From Chitinophagales bacterium (GTDB lineage: Bacteria > Bacteroidota > Bacteroidia > Chitinophagales > BACL12): a stretch of DNA of 64,000 nucleotides. The notes below the pieces were generated by a model. The model saw only the letters and a program-made list of their open reading frames with translations, was not told the DNA's origin and searched no databases. The position numbers were made by a program, and so were the translations under genes. Below, one piece after another: positions 25,148 to 34,961 of the stretch. The stretch is from the NCBI GenBank assembly GCA_020636645.1, contig JACJXO010000001.1:310001-374000 (forward strand), in the 5' to 3' direction. Numbering within the stretch: the first letter of the stretch is position 1; every line of letters begins with the position of its first letter.

Positions 25148-28100
25148 ATGTTTGCATACAGGAAGTTGAACAACTGGATGGGATGGCTCATATGGCTGAT
25201 CGCCACCATGGTATATCTCTTGACCATGGAAGCCGGGGCCAGCTGGTGGGATTGTGGTGAGTTCATCGCAGCCACCTATAAACTGCAAGTAGTTCACCCG
25301 CCCGGAGCACCTATTTTCCTGATGGTGGGCCGTATCTTCAGCCTGTTTGCCTCGTCGCCTGAACAGGTGCCGGTCATGACGAATATTTTCTCTGCGCTGA
25401 GTACTTCCTTCTCTATTCTGTTCTGCTTCTGGATCATTACCCGCCTGGCTAAAAAGATGATAGCCGGAGAAGAAGAAGAACCGGATAGCCTGCAAAAACT
25501 GCTCATCATTGGATCCGGTGTGGTAGGTGCGCTGACCTGTACTTTCCTGGATTCTGTCTGGTTCAGCGCAGTGGAAAGTGAAGTATATGCTTTGGCCACC
25601 TTCTTCTTTGCCCTCATTTTCTGGGCGATGATCAAATGGGAAGAAATGGCCGATACTCCTAAAGGAGACCGCTGGATCATTTTCATTTTCCTGACACTTG
25701 GTCTGTCCATGGGTGTGCATCTGCTCAGCTTGCTGGCCATTCCGGCTATGGGAATGATCTACTATTTTAAAAATTACACCTACACCCGTCGTGGTCTCTG
25801 GCTCGCTATCCTGATCAACCTGGGCATACTGGTATTTGTCCTGTTTGGAGTGCTGGACAAGTTCATTGCCATTGCCGCTGCTTTTGACAGAGCATTGGCA
25901 GGCATAGGTATGGGTGTTGGCATAGCTGTTTTCACTTTGATACTGGCAGGACTGGTATTCTATGGTGTGCGGTATGCTATTCAGAAAAATAAAAGAACAC
26001 TTTACATAGGGCTGATGTCATTCACCATGATGATGATCGGTCTGTCTTCGTATGCCATGGTGTTGGTGCGGGCTCATGCAGAACCGCCTATCAACATGAA
26101 TGGTATCAATGATGTACACAGTTTCCTCTCCTATCTGAAACGCGAACAGTACGGCAGCAGAGATCTGGTCTATGGTACCTATTGGACCGCTCAGCCACTC
26201 AATGTGGAGTATGGTAAGGAAAAATGGGGACGTAAACCCGGCGGAAAGGAATACGTTCCCATTGGCAAGGAATTTAAACTCATTTACGACCTGCCTGATG
26301 CACAGCTTGCGGCGTACGGCATGACTCCTCAGCAAATACAGATCCTGCGAGGAAGAAATAAAAAGGTCATCTTCCCGCGAATGGGAAGCCCCGAAGGCAG
26401 ACATGCCGGCTTGTATTACAACTTTGCCAATGTGCCTGATGATCAGCAAAACACCTACATCCCATCATACGGCACCAACCTGAACTTCTTCTTCACCTAC
26501 CAGATGGGGTACATGTACTGGCGTTATTTCATGTGGAACTTCAGCGGACGGCAGAATGACTCTCAGGGCTTTTATGCAGAAGCCATGAAAGATGGCAACT
26601 GGATAACCGGGATTGAAGGGATCGATAAACTTAAGAACCCCAATATAGACCGCCTGCCACAAAGCCAGCGAGACCTGAAATCCAGGAATGTATTTTATAT
26701 GCTCCCTTTCATTATCGGTCTGTTAGGAATGGTGTACCAACTGAAAAAAGACTGGAAAGGATTTCTCGTAGTGTTCATGTTCTTCTTCTTTATGGGCATC
26801 ATGAACCTGGTGAACAGCAACCAGCCTCCTGTAGAACCACGCGAACGTGACTATGCCCTGGTAGGTGCCTTCTTTGCCTTTGCCATTTGGGTAGGCTTTG
26901 GTGTTCTGGCTTTGTTTGATATGGCGAAGAGCAATAAGAACAAGCTGACCGAATACCTCCTGTATATGGGCATTCTGATGGTGAGCTTCTTTATTACCGG
27001 ATTGACCGTATATGATCTGGACAGCTTCATTGCACTACTGTTCTACACTGCCATTGTAACGGGCATCATGTATCTGTTGGTGCTGGGAGCACGCATGGTA
27101 ACCGGCAACTGGACCGGATCTGCGGTGGTGGCTTTATTGCTTTGCTTATCGGCACCTTTGCTAATGGGTTTTCAGGGATGGGATGACCATGACCGCAGCA
27201 ACCGCACCATGGCAAGAGACTTCGCCCGGAATTATCTGGAAAGCTGTCCGCCCAATGCCATCCTGTTCACCCAGGGTGATAATGATACCTATCCTTTGTG
27301 GTATGCACAGGAGGTGGAAGGTATCCGCACGGATGTACGCATCATCAACATGTCATTGCTGGGTGTTGACTGGTATATCAATCATCTGCGGCACGCCACC
27401 AATGATGCGGGTGTGGTTGACCTGTTGCTGGATCAGGATAAGGTATTCGGAGATAAGCGCAACTCCGTCAGATACAATGACAAGAGCAAATTCCGTGACC
27501 GTGAACTGGACCTGAAAGACATGGTACTGTTCATGGGATCAGACAAGGCAGAAGCCCTTGATGCCGACGGAGACAACTACCTGCCTTCCCTCCACGCAAG
27601 GGTAACGGTTGATTCTGCCGCTGTTGCAGATAAAGATCTGGTTCCGGAACATCTCAAAGGTAATATCACTACCATTCACTTTGATATCAACAACAAGACC
27701 CTGCTGAAAAACGATCTCATGGTGCTTGATATCATTGCAGGAAACATCAATAAACGCCCCATATGTTTTGCCATCACTGTAAGTCCGGATGCCTATATGG
27801 GTGCAGAGAAATATTTCATGCAAACAGGCATGGTGTACAGACTTACCCCGGTTGAAATTGATGGTCGGGGCATGGGCCGCGAGGTGGGTGAAGAAGTAAC
27901 ATATGATCTTCTGATCAACCATGCTGAACTGTTCACCTATGGTGGTATTGAACGCCACCTGAATATGAATCTGGATCCAAGTTCTCTCGGTTCTGCTATG
28001 ACCGCCAAGTACGTGATGTACCAGCAGCTGGCTGCCAATCTTGTTCAGGATAAACTGGACAAGGAAGCTCAGGCTGCTCTGATGCGTGCTGACTCCAGCC

Positions 28101-28555
28101 GAACAGACATGCTGGAAGTAGCTGAGGGCCTGGAAGCGGAAGCTGCCCAAAGTCAGGAAATGGCGGTGACGGTGCTGAACAAGATGATGGAACAGTTTCC
28201 GGAAGAAGTGTTGCCGTATGACTATAACATGGTAAACGCTTCCAGTTATTATCAGATCCTTGGCGAGACAGAACAGTCTCTGAAGATAGTTAGGAGCCTG
28301 TCTGAAACCGTCCTGGATGACCTGGCTTATTTCTACTACCTGTATAACAAGCCTGCAGATGGCTATGTATGCCGGTCGCAGTATGCCGCAGATCAACGTG
28401 ATGCTGAACGCTGTGTGGGCAGTCTGATCAATATTGCCAGAAAAGACGGTGATTCTGAGCTTTCTGACAGTATCAAAAAGCGCTGGGAAATGCTGCAGGC
28501 AGAATTCAATATCAGAACCAATGCGCCCCAACAGGCAGCCCCACCGGCACGCTAA
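25148..28555 (+). CDS. DUF2723 membrane protein, GT-C-type glycosyltransferase-like
   Basis: Very large (1135 residues) inner-membrane protein with about a dozen or more membrane segments in the first 690 residues and a soluble C-terminal region. The DUF2723 signature is clear near the N-terminus: WWDCGEFIA, VHPPGAPIFLMVGRIFSLFA, then SALSTSFSILF. DUF2723 includes TMEM260, a eukaryotic protein O-mannosyltransferase with a GT-C fold, so a lipid-phosphate-sugar dependent transferase facing the periplasm is plausible. The acidic pair in WDCGE may be catalytic. It overlaps rlmB by 35 nt. Confidence 0.88.
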   Translation: MFAYRKLNNWMGWLIWLIATMVYLLTMEAGASWWDCGEFIAATYKLQVVHPPGAPIFLMVGRIFSLFASSPEQVPVMTNIFSALSTSFSILFCFWIITRLAKKMIAGEEEEPDSLQKLLIIGSGVVGALTCTFLDSVWFSAVESEVYALATFFFALIFWAMIKWEEMADTPKGDRWIIFIFLTLGLSMGVHLLSLLAIPAMGMIYYFKNYTYTRRGLWLAILINLGILVFVLFGVLDKFIAIAAAFDRALAGIGMGVGIAVFTLILAGLVFYGVRYAIQKNKRTLYIGLMSFTMMMIGLSSYAMVLVRAHAEPPINMNGINDVHSFLSYLKREQYGSRDLVYGTYWTAQPLNVEYGKEKWGRKPGGKEYVPIGKEFKLIYDLPDAQLAAYGMTPQQIQILRGRNKKVIFPRMGSPEGRHAGLYYNFANVPDDQQNTYIPSYGTNLNFFFTYQMGYMYWRYFMWNFSGRQNDSQGFYAEAMKDGNWITGIEGIDKLKNPNIDRLPQSQRDLKSRNVFYMLPFIIGLLGMVYQLKKDWKGFLVVFMFFFFMGIMNLVNSNQPPVEPRERDYALVGAFFAFAIWVGFGVLALFDMAKSNKNKLTEYLLYMGILMVSFFITGLTVYDLDSFIALLFYTAIVTGIMYLLVLGARMVTGNWTGSAVVALLLCLSAPLLMGFQGWDDHDRSNRTMARDFARNYLESCPPNAILFTQGDNDTYPLWYAQEVEGIRTDVRIINMSLLGVDWYINHLRHATNDAGVVDLLLDQDKVFGDKRNSVRYNDKSKFRDRELDLKDMVLFMGSDKAEALDADGDNYLPSLHARVTVDSAAVADKDLVPEHLKGNITTIHFDINNKTLLKNDLMVLDIIAGNINKRPICFAITVSPDAYMGAEKYFMQTGMVYRLTPVEIDGRGMGREVGEEVTYDLLINHAELFTYGGIERHLNMNLDPSSLGSAMTAKYVMYQQLAANLVQDKLDKEAQAALMRADSSRTDMLEVAEGLEAEAAQSQEMAVTVLNKMMEQFPEEVLPYDYNMVNASSYYQILGETEQSLKIVRSLSETVLDDLAYFYYLYNKPADGYVCRSQYAADQRDAERCVGSLINIARKDGDSELSDSIKKRWEMLQAEFNIRTNAPQQAAPPAR

Positions 28556-29300
28556 GCGCAGGGCACACGATAACCTGGTATTCGGCAGGCAGCCGGTAGC
28601 AGAATTGTTGCAGGGCGATAAGGAAGTGGACAGCATCCTGATCCAGACAGGAGCCCAGGGTGATGTACTGAAACAGATCCGTCAACTGGCTGTCATGAAA
28701 GGCGTACCGGTCAAATCTGTCCCGGTAGAGAAACTCAACAGACTGACAGGTGGCAACCACCAGGGTGTTATAGCGTTTACTGCTGCGATCTCTTATGTTT
28801 CCATTGCAGATCTCCTGCCCCTGATCATTGAATCAGGTGAGGTTCCTCTTATTATCGTGCTGGACGGGATAACCGATGTTGGAAACTTTGGAGCCATTGC
28901 CAGGACCGCCTGGGCCGCCGGAGCGCATGCGCTGGTCATAGCAGGAACAGGCGCTGCCCCGGTCAATGCAGATGCCATGAAAGCAAGTGCAGGGGCTTTG
29001 CAGGAAATTCCGGTATGCAGGGAAGCCATTCTGGCAACTGCACTGGAGACGATACAGTTACACGGACTTGCAATCTACGGAGCTGATGCCCACGCCTCTG
29101 CCATTCCGGCAACAACAGACCTTTCCATTCCCTGTGCCATTGTCATGGGAAGTGAAGACAGAGGTATCAGCAGTGAAGCACGTGCTATGCTCACCGAGAC
29201 CGTAAGCATTCCTATGGCAAGAGACTTTGATAGCTATAATGTATCAGTTGCTGCAGGCATGCTCCTCTATGAGGCGATGAAACAGCGATCCGGTTCATGA
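28521..29300 (+). CDS. rlmB: 23S rRNA (guanosine2251-2'-O)-methyltransferase RlmB-like
   Basis: SpoU/TrmH-family SPOUT methyltransferase of 259 residues. An N-terminal substrate-binding domain starts DNLVFGRQPVAELLQ. The SPOUT core has GITDVGNFGAIARTAWAAGAHALVI, IVMGSEDRGIS and IPMARDFDSYNVSVAAGMLLYEA, forming the SAM knot. ATG 28521 is chosen because it puts the family N-terminus about 24 residues in; earlier codons in frame lie deep inside the previous gene. RlmB is the best fit, but another TrmH-family target cannot be excluded. Confidence 0.9.
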   Translation: MRPNRQPHRHAKRRAHDNLVFGRQPVAELLQGDKEVDSILIQTGAQGDVLKQIRQLAVMKGVPVKSVPVEKLNRLTGGNHQGVIAFTAAISYVSIADLLPLIIESGEVPLIIVLDGITDVGNFGAIARTAWAAGAHALVIAGTGAAPVNADAMKASAGALQEIPVCREAILATALETIQLHGLAIYGADAHASAIPATTDLSIPCAIVMGSEDRGISSEARAMLTETVSIPMARDFDSYNVSVAAGMLLYEAMKQRSGS

Positions 29301-29753
29301 CAGACCATCCTTCAAGTGCTCAATATCATCCAGGTCTTTAAATCTGCCTGAAGCTTTTTTCGCTACAAGCAGTTTTTCCAATGACAGAACATCTACCTGT
29401 ACTTCATCGAACTCCATGATCTTTTTATCAGCATATGCATCAGAAAAATTCAATCCCTTGACCAGAACCATTATATCGATCGAAACAGGGGGGCGACCAA
29501 AAGTAAAAACATCAAAATCAGGGTGTGTCAGAAAAACCTCTTCAGTCATATCAAACAAAGGCAGACCAAACTGGCCAAAAGCAGTAACAAGTTTCCTGTA
29601 ATTTTCAGAAGTTCTGTCCACCCATATATCCATATCCTGCGTAAATCTGGGGTAACCATGTAACTGGACCGCATATCCACCAACAAGAAGGTACCTGACC
29701 CCGCACTGATTCAGATTTGAAATAAAATCAGTCAGGTCCTTGTAAACTTTCAT
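29295..29753 (-). CDS. Minimal nucleotidyltransferase (DUF6036/AbiEii-like)
   Basis: A 152-residue protein of the minimal nucleotidyltransferase fold. It has the GG motif LLVGGYAVQLHGYPRFTQDMDIWV, with the catalytic Asp pair in DMDIW and a later Asp in SIDIMV. It is preceded by a 69-codon partner gene with a 4-nt ATGA overlap. Such enzymes occur in toxin-antitoxin and abortive-infection modules (MNT, AbiE), and this pair may be one; it could also be a housekeeping nucleotidyltransferase. Its 3' end overlaps the rlmB 3' end by 6 nt. Confidence 0.8.
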   Translation of the reverse strand: MKVYKDLTDFISNLNQCGVRYLLVGGYAVQLHGYPRFTQDMDIWVDRTSENYRKLVTAFGQFGLPLFDMTEEVFLTHPDFDVFTFGRPPVSIDIMVLVKGLNFSDAYADKKIMEFDEVQVDVLSLEKLLVAKKASGRFKDLDDIEHLKDGLS

Positions 29754-29959
29754 TCCTGTTTTGATTGTTTACCCATACGAAATGCAGTTCTGTCCAAATA
29801 CATGATCTGATCTTCGGGCCATCGGTATGCCACACAAACAAGAAACCATCCTGTTTCCCATCTTTCATGAGGGGTCATCGAAGCATAGATCTTATACTGA
29901 TCATCAGCTTCCTGAACAGCCCTCATCTTAAATGCGGTCTTATCCAGACGGAATTGCAT
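29750..29959 (-). CDS. Small partner protein of the nucleotidyltransferase
   Basis: A 69-residue protein. Near its N-terminus is RLDKTAFKMR and near its C-terminus YLDRTAFRMGK, so the same eight-residue motif flanks a helical centre (HERWETGWFLVCVAY). I recognise this layout as a recurrent small protein next to DUF6036-type nucleotidyltransferases in Bacteroidota, but know of no assigned function. It is translationally coupled to the nucleotidyltransferase and starts 12 nt after the pfkA stop. An antitoxin-like role is inference. Confidence 0.75.
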   Translation of the reverse strand: MQFRLDKTAFKMRAVQEADDQYKIYASMTPHERWETGWFLVCVAYRWPEDQIMYLDRTAFRMGKQSKQE

Positions 29960-29971
29960 ACTACTAAATTA

Positions 29972-30952
29972 TCAAATAGACAGTATCTCCACCAGTTGCA
30001 GCAGGTTCTTGTTGATCTCCTGATGGTGTTTGGTCGCTTTGGAGAACGGCGTAAAGGAGATCTTTCCGTTGGTCACGCCGATCATTTCATTCCTTCTGCC
30101 TGCCAGCAGGGCATCCACAGCACCCACTCCCAGTCTGCTTCCAAGAATACGGTCGTACACCGAAGGATTACCGCCACGCTGGATATGTCCGAGAATTGCG
30201 ACGCGGGTATCATATTCTGAAAATTTCTCTTTGACCAGCCGGGCTATGTCATAGGCTCCGCCGGCTTCATCGCCTTCTGCTACCACTACAATGGCAGAAC
30301 TCTTCTTATGATACCAGCCTTTTTCAAGGATGGTGATCAGGTTATCGATATTGGTTTCTGTTTCCGGAATGACCACTGCTTCTGCTCCACCGGCAATGGC
30401 ACAGCTCAGGGCAATGAAGCCGGCATCCCTGCCCATCACTTCTACAAAAAACAAACGGTTATGAGAGTCGGCAGTATCTCTGATCTTATCAATAGCATCT
30501 ATGGCTGTGTTGATGGCTGTATCGAATCCCAGTGTATAGTCGGTTCCGAACAGGTCGTTGTCAATGGTACCCGGCACTCCAATACACTGTATGCCATGTT
30601 CCTTTTCAAATACCGTAGCACCACGAAATGTGCCATCACCACCAATAGCCACAAAAGCCTGCACACCAGCAAATTTCATTTGCTCAAATGCCTTCTGCCT
30701 GCCTTCTTTGGTACGAAAACGCTCACTTCGTGCAGATTTCAAAATGGTGCCGCCACGCTGGATGATATTACTGACCTTGTGTGATTCCAGGTTCTCAAAA
30801 TCGCCGTCTATCATTCCTTCATATCCACGATGAATACCCACCACTTCCACACCTTTAAAAATGGCATTCCTGACAACGGCTCTAATGCAGGCATTCATTC
30901 CCGGTGCATCACCACCGGAAGTCATTACTGCTATCTTTTTCAATTCAGCCAT
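29972..30952 (-). CDS. pfkA: ATP-dependent 6-phosphofructokinase
   Basis: Glycolytic kinase forming fructose-1,6-bisphosphate; 326 residues, the normal PfkA length. Seen: TSGGDAPGMNACIRA at the N-terminus, GGDGTFRGA with the Gly after Asp that favours ATP over pyrophosphate, GVPGTIDNDLFGTDYTLGFDTA with catalytic Asp, and the late GHIQRGGNPSVYDR substrate loop. ATG 30952 gives the family N-terminus; the frame further upstream is not conserved. It is divergent from a sugar transporter gene. Confidence 0.97.
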   Translation of the reverse strand: MAELKKIAVMTSGGDAPGMNACIRAVVRNAIFKGVEVVGIHRGYEGMIDGDFENLESHKVSNIIQRGGTILKSARSERFRTKEGRQKAFEQMKFAGVQAFVAIGGDGTFRGATVFEKEHGIQCIGVPGTIDNDLFGTDYTLGFDTAINTAIDAIDKIRDTADSHNRLFFVEVMGRDAGFIALSCAIAGGAEAVVIPETETNIDNLITILEKGWYHKKSSAIVVVAEGDEAGGAYDIARLVKEKFSEYDTRVAILGHIQRGGNPSVYDRILGSRLGVGAVDALLAGRRNEMIGVTNGKISFTPFSKATKHHQEINKNLLQLVEILSI

Positions 30953-31062
30953 ATTCTGTTTAAAAATAAGCCTGCAATATTGCGAAATTATTTTCCAAAT
31001 TTGAACCTGTGGTATCCTGTTGCAGACCGGCACGGGCCATATTGCATCAATAAGAAAAGATA

Positions 31063-32490
31063 ATGACCCAATCCAGCACCTCCCGCAACGGCATGGCATT
31101 CGTGTCTCTGGTATCCGTATTCTTTTTCTGGGGCTTTGTGGCCGCCAGCAATGATATTCTGATACCGGTGTTCAAATCTGCACTTCAAATGGAGCAGTGG
31201 CAATCACAGATGATCAGCTTTGCCTTTTATGTGGCATATACGGTTGGTTCTCTGGCCTATTTTGGCATATCAGCTCTGATGAAGAGAGACATACTCAACC
31301 GGATAGGCTATCGCAATGGTCTGGCATTAGGGCTGGTGATCTCTGCACTTGGTACGCTTTTGTTCATTCCTGCATCGAACTCCGCTTCGTTTGGCCTGCT
31401 GATCTCCGGACTGTTCATTGTAGGTCTCGGGTTCTCTCTGCAACAGATCGCCGCCAATCCGCTGGCCATCAATATGGGCGATCCTTCCAAGGGCAATATG
31501 CGTCTGAGTCTGGCAGGAGGCATCAACAATGTGGGTACCACCATAGGACCGGTCATCGTGGCGTTTGCCATCTTCGGAGGCTTGCCTGATTCTGCTGCTG
31601 ACATGAACCTCACTGCAGTGCAGATACCTTATCTGGTGCTGGGTGCTGCCTTCATCATTGCTGCTTTGTTCATTCGTTTTTCTTCAGTACCTGATCATAT
31701 AGGTGATAAACAAATGCCTTCCGGAGGGTTCTCTCAAACGCTTCGATATCCGCAGGTCTGGATGGGTATGATCGCCATATTCGTGTATGTAGGTGTAGAG
31801 GTTTCCACCGCCTCCAATCTGCCGGAATTCATGCGGCAGAAACTGCATGTGGAAGAACACCAGATAGCACCGTATGTCAGTTTGTTCTGGGCAAGCCTGA
31901 TGATCGGTCGCTGGACCTCTGCTGCCGGTGCATTCGACCTGCCGGAGTCCACCAAGAACAGACTGAGTATCCTGTTGCCTTTTGTGGCGTTTGCCATTTT
32001 CGCCCTGGTCAACACCATCGCCGGGCACGAGATCAGCCAGTTCTACCCATATCTCTTCCTGGTCATCCTGCTGGCTGTAGCAGATGCCATCAGCCAGGGA
32101 CATCCGGTTCGGCAGTTATTGTTGTATTCTTTTCTTGGAATTGCCTGTTTGCTGGTAGGTATCTTCTCCAGCGGCATGGTGAGTGTATTTGCCTTTATAG
32201 CAGTAGGATTATTCTGCAGCACCCTGTGGCCCTGCATATTCACACTTGGTATTGCCGGTTTGGGGGAAAAGACCAATACCGCATCGAGTCTGCTCATCAT
32301 GATGATCATGGGTGGCGGATTTGTAAGCCTTTTTCAGGGTTGGCTTGCGGGCGATGGTTTGTTAGGTATCCAATACAGTTACTTTGCAGGTGTGGTTTGT
32401 TTCCTGTATCTCGCCTTCTATGCGTGGAAGGTTGGAGCCATTCATAAGAAACACCATGTGCTGGTAGAAACAGCAGAGGGAGATCACTGA
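31063..32490 (+). CDS. FucP-type sugar:H+ symporter (MFS)
   Basis: Major-facilitator transporter of 475 residues with 12 predicted membrane segments. The N-terminus VFFFWGFVAASNDILIPVFKSALQ and the later SLQQIAANPLAINMG are typical of the fucose/glucose/galactose FHS family; a long loop lies between the two halves. The substrate is probably a hexose. The divergent arrangement with pfkA joins uptake with glycolysis. Confidence 0.9.
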   Translation: MTQSSTSRNGMAFVSLVSVFFFWGFVAASNDILIPVFKSALQMEQWQSQMISFAFYVAYTVGSLAYFGISALMKRDILNRIGYRNGLALGLVISALGTLLFIPASNSASFGLLISGLFIVGLGFSLQQIAANPLAINMGDPSKGNMRLSLAGGINNVGTTIGPVIVAFAIFGGLPDSAADMNLTAVQIPYLVLGAAFIIAALFIRFSSVPDHIGDKQMPSGGFSQTLRYPQVWMGMIAIFVYVGVEVSTASNLPEFMRQKLHVEEHQIAPYVSLFWASLMIGRWTSAAGAFDLPESTKNRLSILLPFVAFAIFALVNTIAGHEISQFYPYLFLVILLAVADAISQGHPVRQLLLYSFLGIACLLVGIFSSGMVSVFAFIAVGLFCSTLWPCIFTLGIAGLGEKTNTASSLLIMMIMGGGFVSLFQGWLAGDGLLGIQYSYFAGVVCFLYLAFYAWKVGAIHKKHHVLVETAEGDH

Positions 32491-32602
32491 TCCTGAAGAC
32501 AGGTCAGAGTTTTTGGTGGTTGGTCTTTGGTTATTAGTTATTGGTAGTTAGCACATGGTTGTTAGAAGTCCGCTACCCGGGACCCTTTCAACCTTCACCC
32601 TT

Positions 32603-33538
32603 CTATCTCACATGCTCCAGCATGTCTTTGGTCATAGCATCCAGATCGAATTCAGGTTTCCAGCCCCAGTCTTTTCTCGCCACACTGTCGTCTATGCTGG
32701 CAGGCCATGATTCTGCTATCGCCTGCCTGAAATCAGGTGCATAGGATACGGCGAAATCGGGGATCTCTTTCTGAATACTTGCAGCTACCTCCTCCGGAGC
32801 AAAGGTCATGGCGGCCAGGTTATAACTGCTGCGCACAGAAATGGTGTTTGCAGGAGCTTCCATCAGTTCCATGGTGGCACGGATGGCATCAGGCATATAC
32901 ATCATAGGCAATGCAGTGCCTTCCTTCAGAAAACACTCATAGGATCCTTTTCTTTTTGCCTGGAAGTAAATATCAACAGCATAATCTGTGGTACCTCCTC
33001 CTGGTTCGGTCTTATAGCTGATGATACCGGGATACCTCAGGCTTCTTACGTCCACACCTTTCTTTTGATGGTACCATTCGCACAGACGCTCTCCTGCCTG
33101 CTTGGAAATGCCATAGATGGTATTGGGTTCCATGACCGTTTCCTGTGGTGTCATGACACGAGGGGTAGTGGGGCCGAACACAGCAATGGAGCTTGGCCAG
33201 TAAACTTTTTTTACCTCATGAATGATGGATAACTCCAGGGTATTCAGGAGACCGTTCATGTTCAGGTCCCAGGCTTTGAGCGGATACTTCTCGCCGGTGG
33301 CACTGAGCATGGCTGCCAGGTTGTAGATCTGTGTAGGACTGTGCCGTTCCAGGATATCGCCAAATGATGCGGCATCCAGTACATTGAGGTGTTCAAAAGG
33401 CCCGCTTTCACGGATCTCTGAATTCGGTTCTTTTACGTCGGCGGCTACTACATTTCCATCGCCGTAGGCAGCCCTCAACTGCATGGTCAGTTCGGCACCG
33501 ATCTGTCCGCAGGCACCAATCAGAAGGATCTTTTCCAT
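32603..33538 (-). CDS. SDR dehydrogenase, L-threonine 3-dehydrogenase type
   Basis: Extended short-chain dehydrogenase of 311 residues. It has the Rossmann motif ILLIGACGQIGAEL, Ser in YWPSSIAVFG and the catalytic YGISK in NTIYGISKQAGERLCEWYHQKKGVD. The GACGQIG motif and overall layout match the GalE-like L-threonine dehydrogenases common in Bacteroidota, which oxidise threonine to 2-amino-3-ketobutyrate. No Kbl (2-amino-3-ketobutyrate lyase) gene is adjacent, so another sugar-nucleotide epimerase role cannot be excluded. ATG 33538 starts 6 codons into the longest frame and fits the family. Confidence 0.85.
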   Translation of the reverse strand: MEKILLIGACGQIGAELTMQLRAAYGDGNVVAADVKEPNSEIRESGPFEHLNVLDAASFGDILERHSPTQIYNLAAMLSATGEKYPLKAWDLNMNGLLNTLELSIIHEVKKVYWPSSIAVFGPTTPRVMTPQETVMEPNTIYGISKQAGERLCEWYHQKKGVDVRSLRYPGIISYKTEPGGGTTDYAVDIYFQAKRKGSYECFLKEGTALPMMYMPDAIRATMELMEAPANTISVRSSYNLAAMTFAPEEVAASIQKEIPDFAVSYAPDFRQAIAESWPASIDDSVARKDWGWKPEFDLDAMTKDMLEHVR

Positions 33539-33582
33539 GTAATAACTTGTAGGCACAAATGTAGCAGAAAACGGGTTGTTGA

Positions 33583-34872
33583 TCAGACCTGGTTCAGCAG
33601 TTCAGCATACTGTTTTGCACAGGACCTTCTTGAGTACATTCCCGATGCTGCCTGTTGTACCTCTAAACTTCCATCCAGCCAGGCTTGCATGCTGTTATCT
33701 AGCCACGCAGCCATACCTAATTCATCATCAAGATCAAACATCTTCCCTGCCTTCGATTCATTCAGGATCCGGGCACTATCGCCTGCTGCGGCACCTATAC
33801 CTAAGACCGGTCGGCCGGCAGCCAGGTACTCAAACAATTTGCCGGGAATACGACCCATGATATCCGGAGCATCATTCAGCAGGAGCAACAATACCGGTGC
33901 CTGTCGCATCGCTTCAATGACCTCGCTGTGAGGCAGATAATCATCATATTGCAAAACGTCCTGCAAACCAGCTTCGCGGATGGCCGCCAGGACAGACTGA
34001 TCGGTCTTACCGGTAAGATGAATCCGTAAATGTTTTTTCCAGGGCTCTGAACTGCGGTACCGTTCACCCAGCAATTTCCATAATACAACGGGATTTCTGT
34101 CGGCATACAGTGAACCAACATGATGCAGTTCGAATACATCCTTTGGCAGAGAGACAGCTCCTGAAAAATCTGCCTCATCATATCCGTTCGTGATCACCTC
34201 CACTTCTCTGCCGGATATTTGCTTCATATCCTCAGCCCATTGCCAGCTGACAGTGACCACCCCGGTTGCGGTTCGTAAAACTTCTTTCTCCATGCGTAGA
34301 TGGATGCGTTCTGCCCTTTTTCCCAGAGGCAGACGATGGTACACGTCGTTATTGGTCCATGGATCACGGAAGTCTGCGATCCACGGAATGCCGGTAGCCC
34401 GGTGCACCTGCAGTGCTATGCGATGCATGCTGTGCGGCGGACCCGTGGAGATGATGGCATCAACAGGTTCCTTTTTCAGACGACCGATCAGATACCTGGC
34501 CGATGGTCTGATCCAGAACATCCTTGCATCAGGGATGAAGGCATTGGCTCTCACCCACATGCCTAACCTGGAAAAGAAACCACCTTTTCCGGTTGTATCC
34601 ATCAGCCCGTGGTTGACCGCCACTTCCCTCTTCCCTACCAGCTTTCTGTAAAGATCATATGGTTCGCGGATAGGTGTGCGCCATATTTCCTGATCCTGTG
34701 AAACGTCCTGCAAGAGGCTCTCATCTGTAATGCTCAGGTCAGGATTTTCTGGTGTATAAATGATCGGTTTCCACCCAAAATCCGGTAGATATCGTGCATG
34801 TTTCAGCCAGCGTTGTACACCTGCGCCACCTACAGGAGGCCAGTAATAAGATATGATGAGTACCCGCTTCAT
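33583..34872 (-). CDS. Family 4 glycosyltransferase
   Basis: Cytoplasmic GT-B glycosyltransferase of 429 residues. The N-terminus VLIISYYWPPVGGAGVQRWLKHARYLPDFGW and the acceptor-domain IISTGPPHSMHRIALQ are seen; the nucleotide-sugar site is in the C-terminal half (ADRNPVVLWKL, GKLFEYLAAGRPVLGIGAAAGDSARIL). It is alone between an SDR gene and a divergent YfhO gene. The acceptor is unknown, probably a surface glycan. Confidence 0.92.
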   Translation of the reverse strand: MKRVLIISYYWPPVGGAGVQRWLKHARYLPDFGWKPIIYTPENPDLSITDESLLQDVSQDQEIWRTPIREPYDLYRKLVGKREVAVNHGLMDTTGKGGFFSRLGMWVRANAFIPDARMFWIRPSARYLIGRLKKEPVDAIISTGPPHSMHRIALQVHRATGIPWIADFRDPWTNNDVYHRLPLGKRAERIHLRMEKEVLRTATGVVTVSWQWAEDMKQISGREVEVITNGYDEADFSGAVSLPKDVFELHHVGSLYADRNPVVLWKLLGERYRSSEPWKKHLRIHLTGKTDQSVLAAIREAGLQDVLQYDDYLPHSEVIEAMRQAPVLLLLLNDAPDIMGRIPGKLFEYLAAGRPVLGIGAAAGDSARILNESKAGKMFDLDDELGMAAWLDNSMQAWLDGSLEVQQAASGMYSRRSCAKQYAELLNQV

Positions 34873-34961
34873 GTATCGTGGTAAAGTTGACGTTTTCAGG
34901 TGGCTTGTGCAAAGCGTTCATTACATGTCAATGTGTAACTTAGCCGGTTCAAGCAACTACT

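Noticed and set aside
32491..32602. Low-complexity T/G-rich stretch between the transporter and the SDR gene
   Set aside because: No open frame, hairpin or promoter stands out; it looks like simple-sequence spacer.
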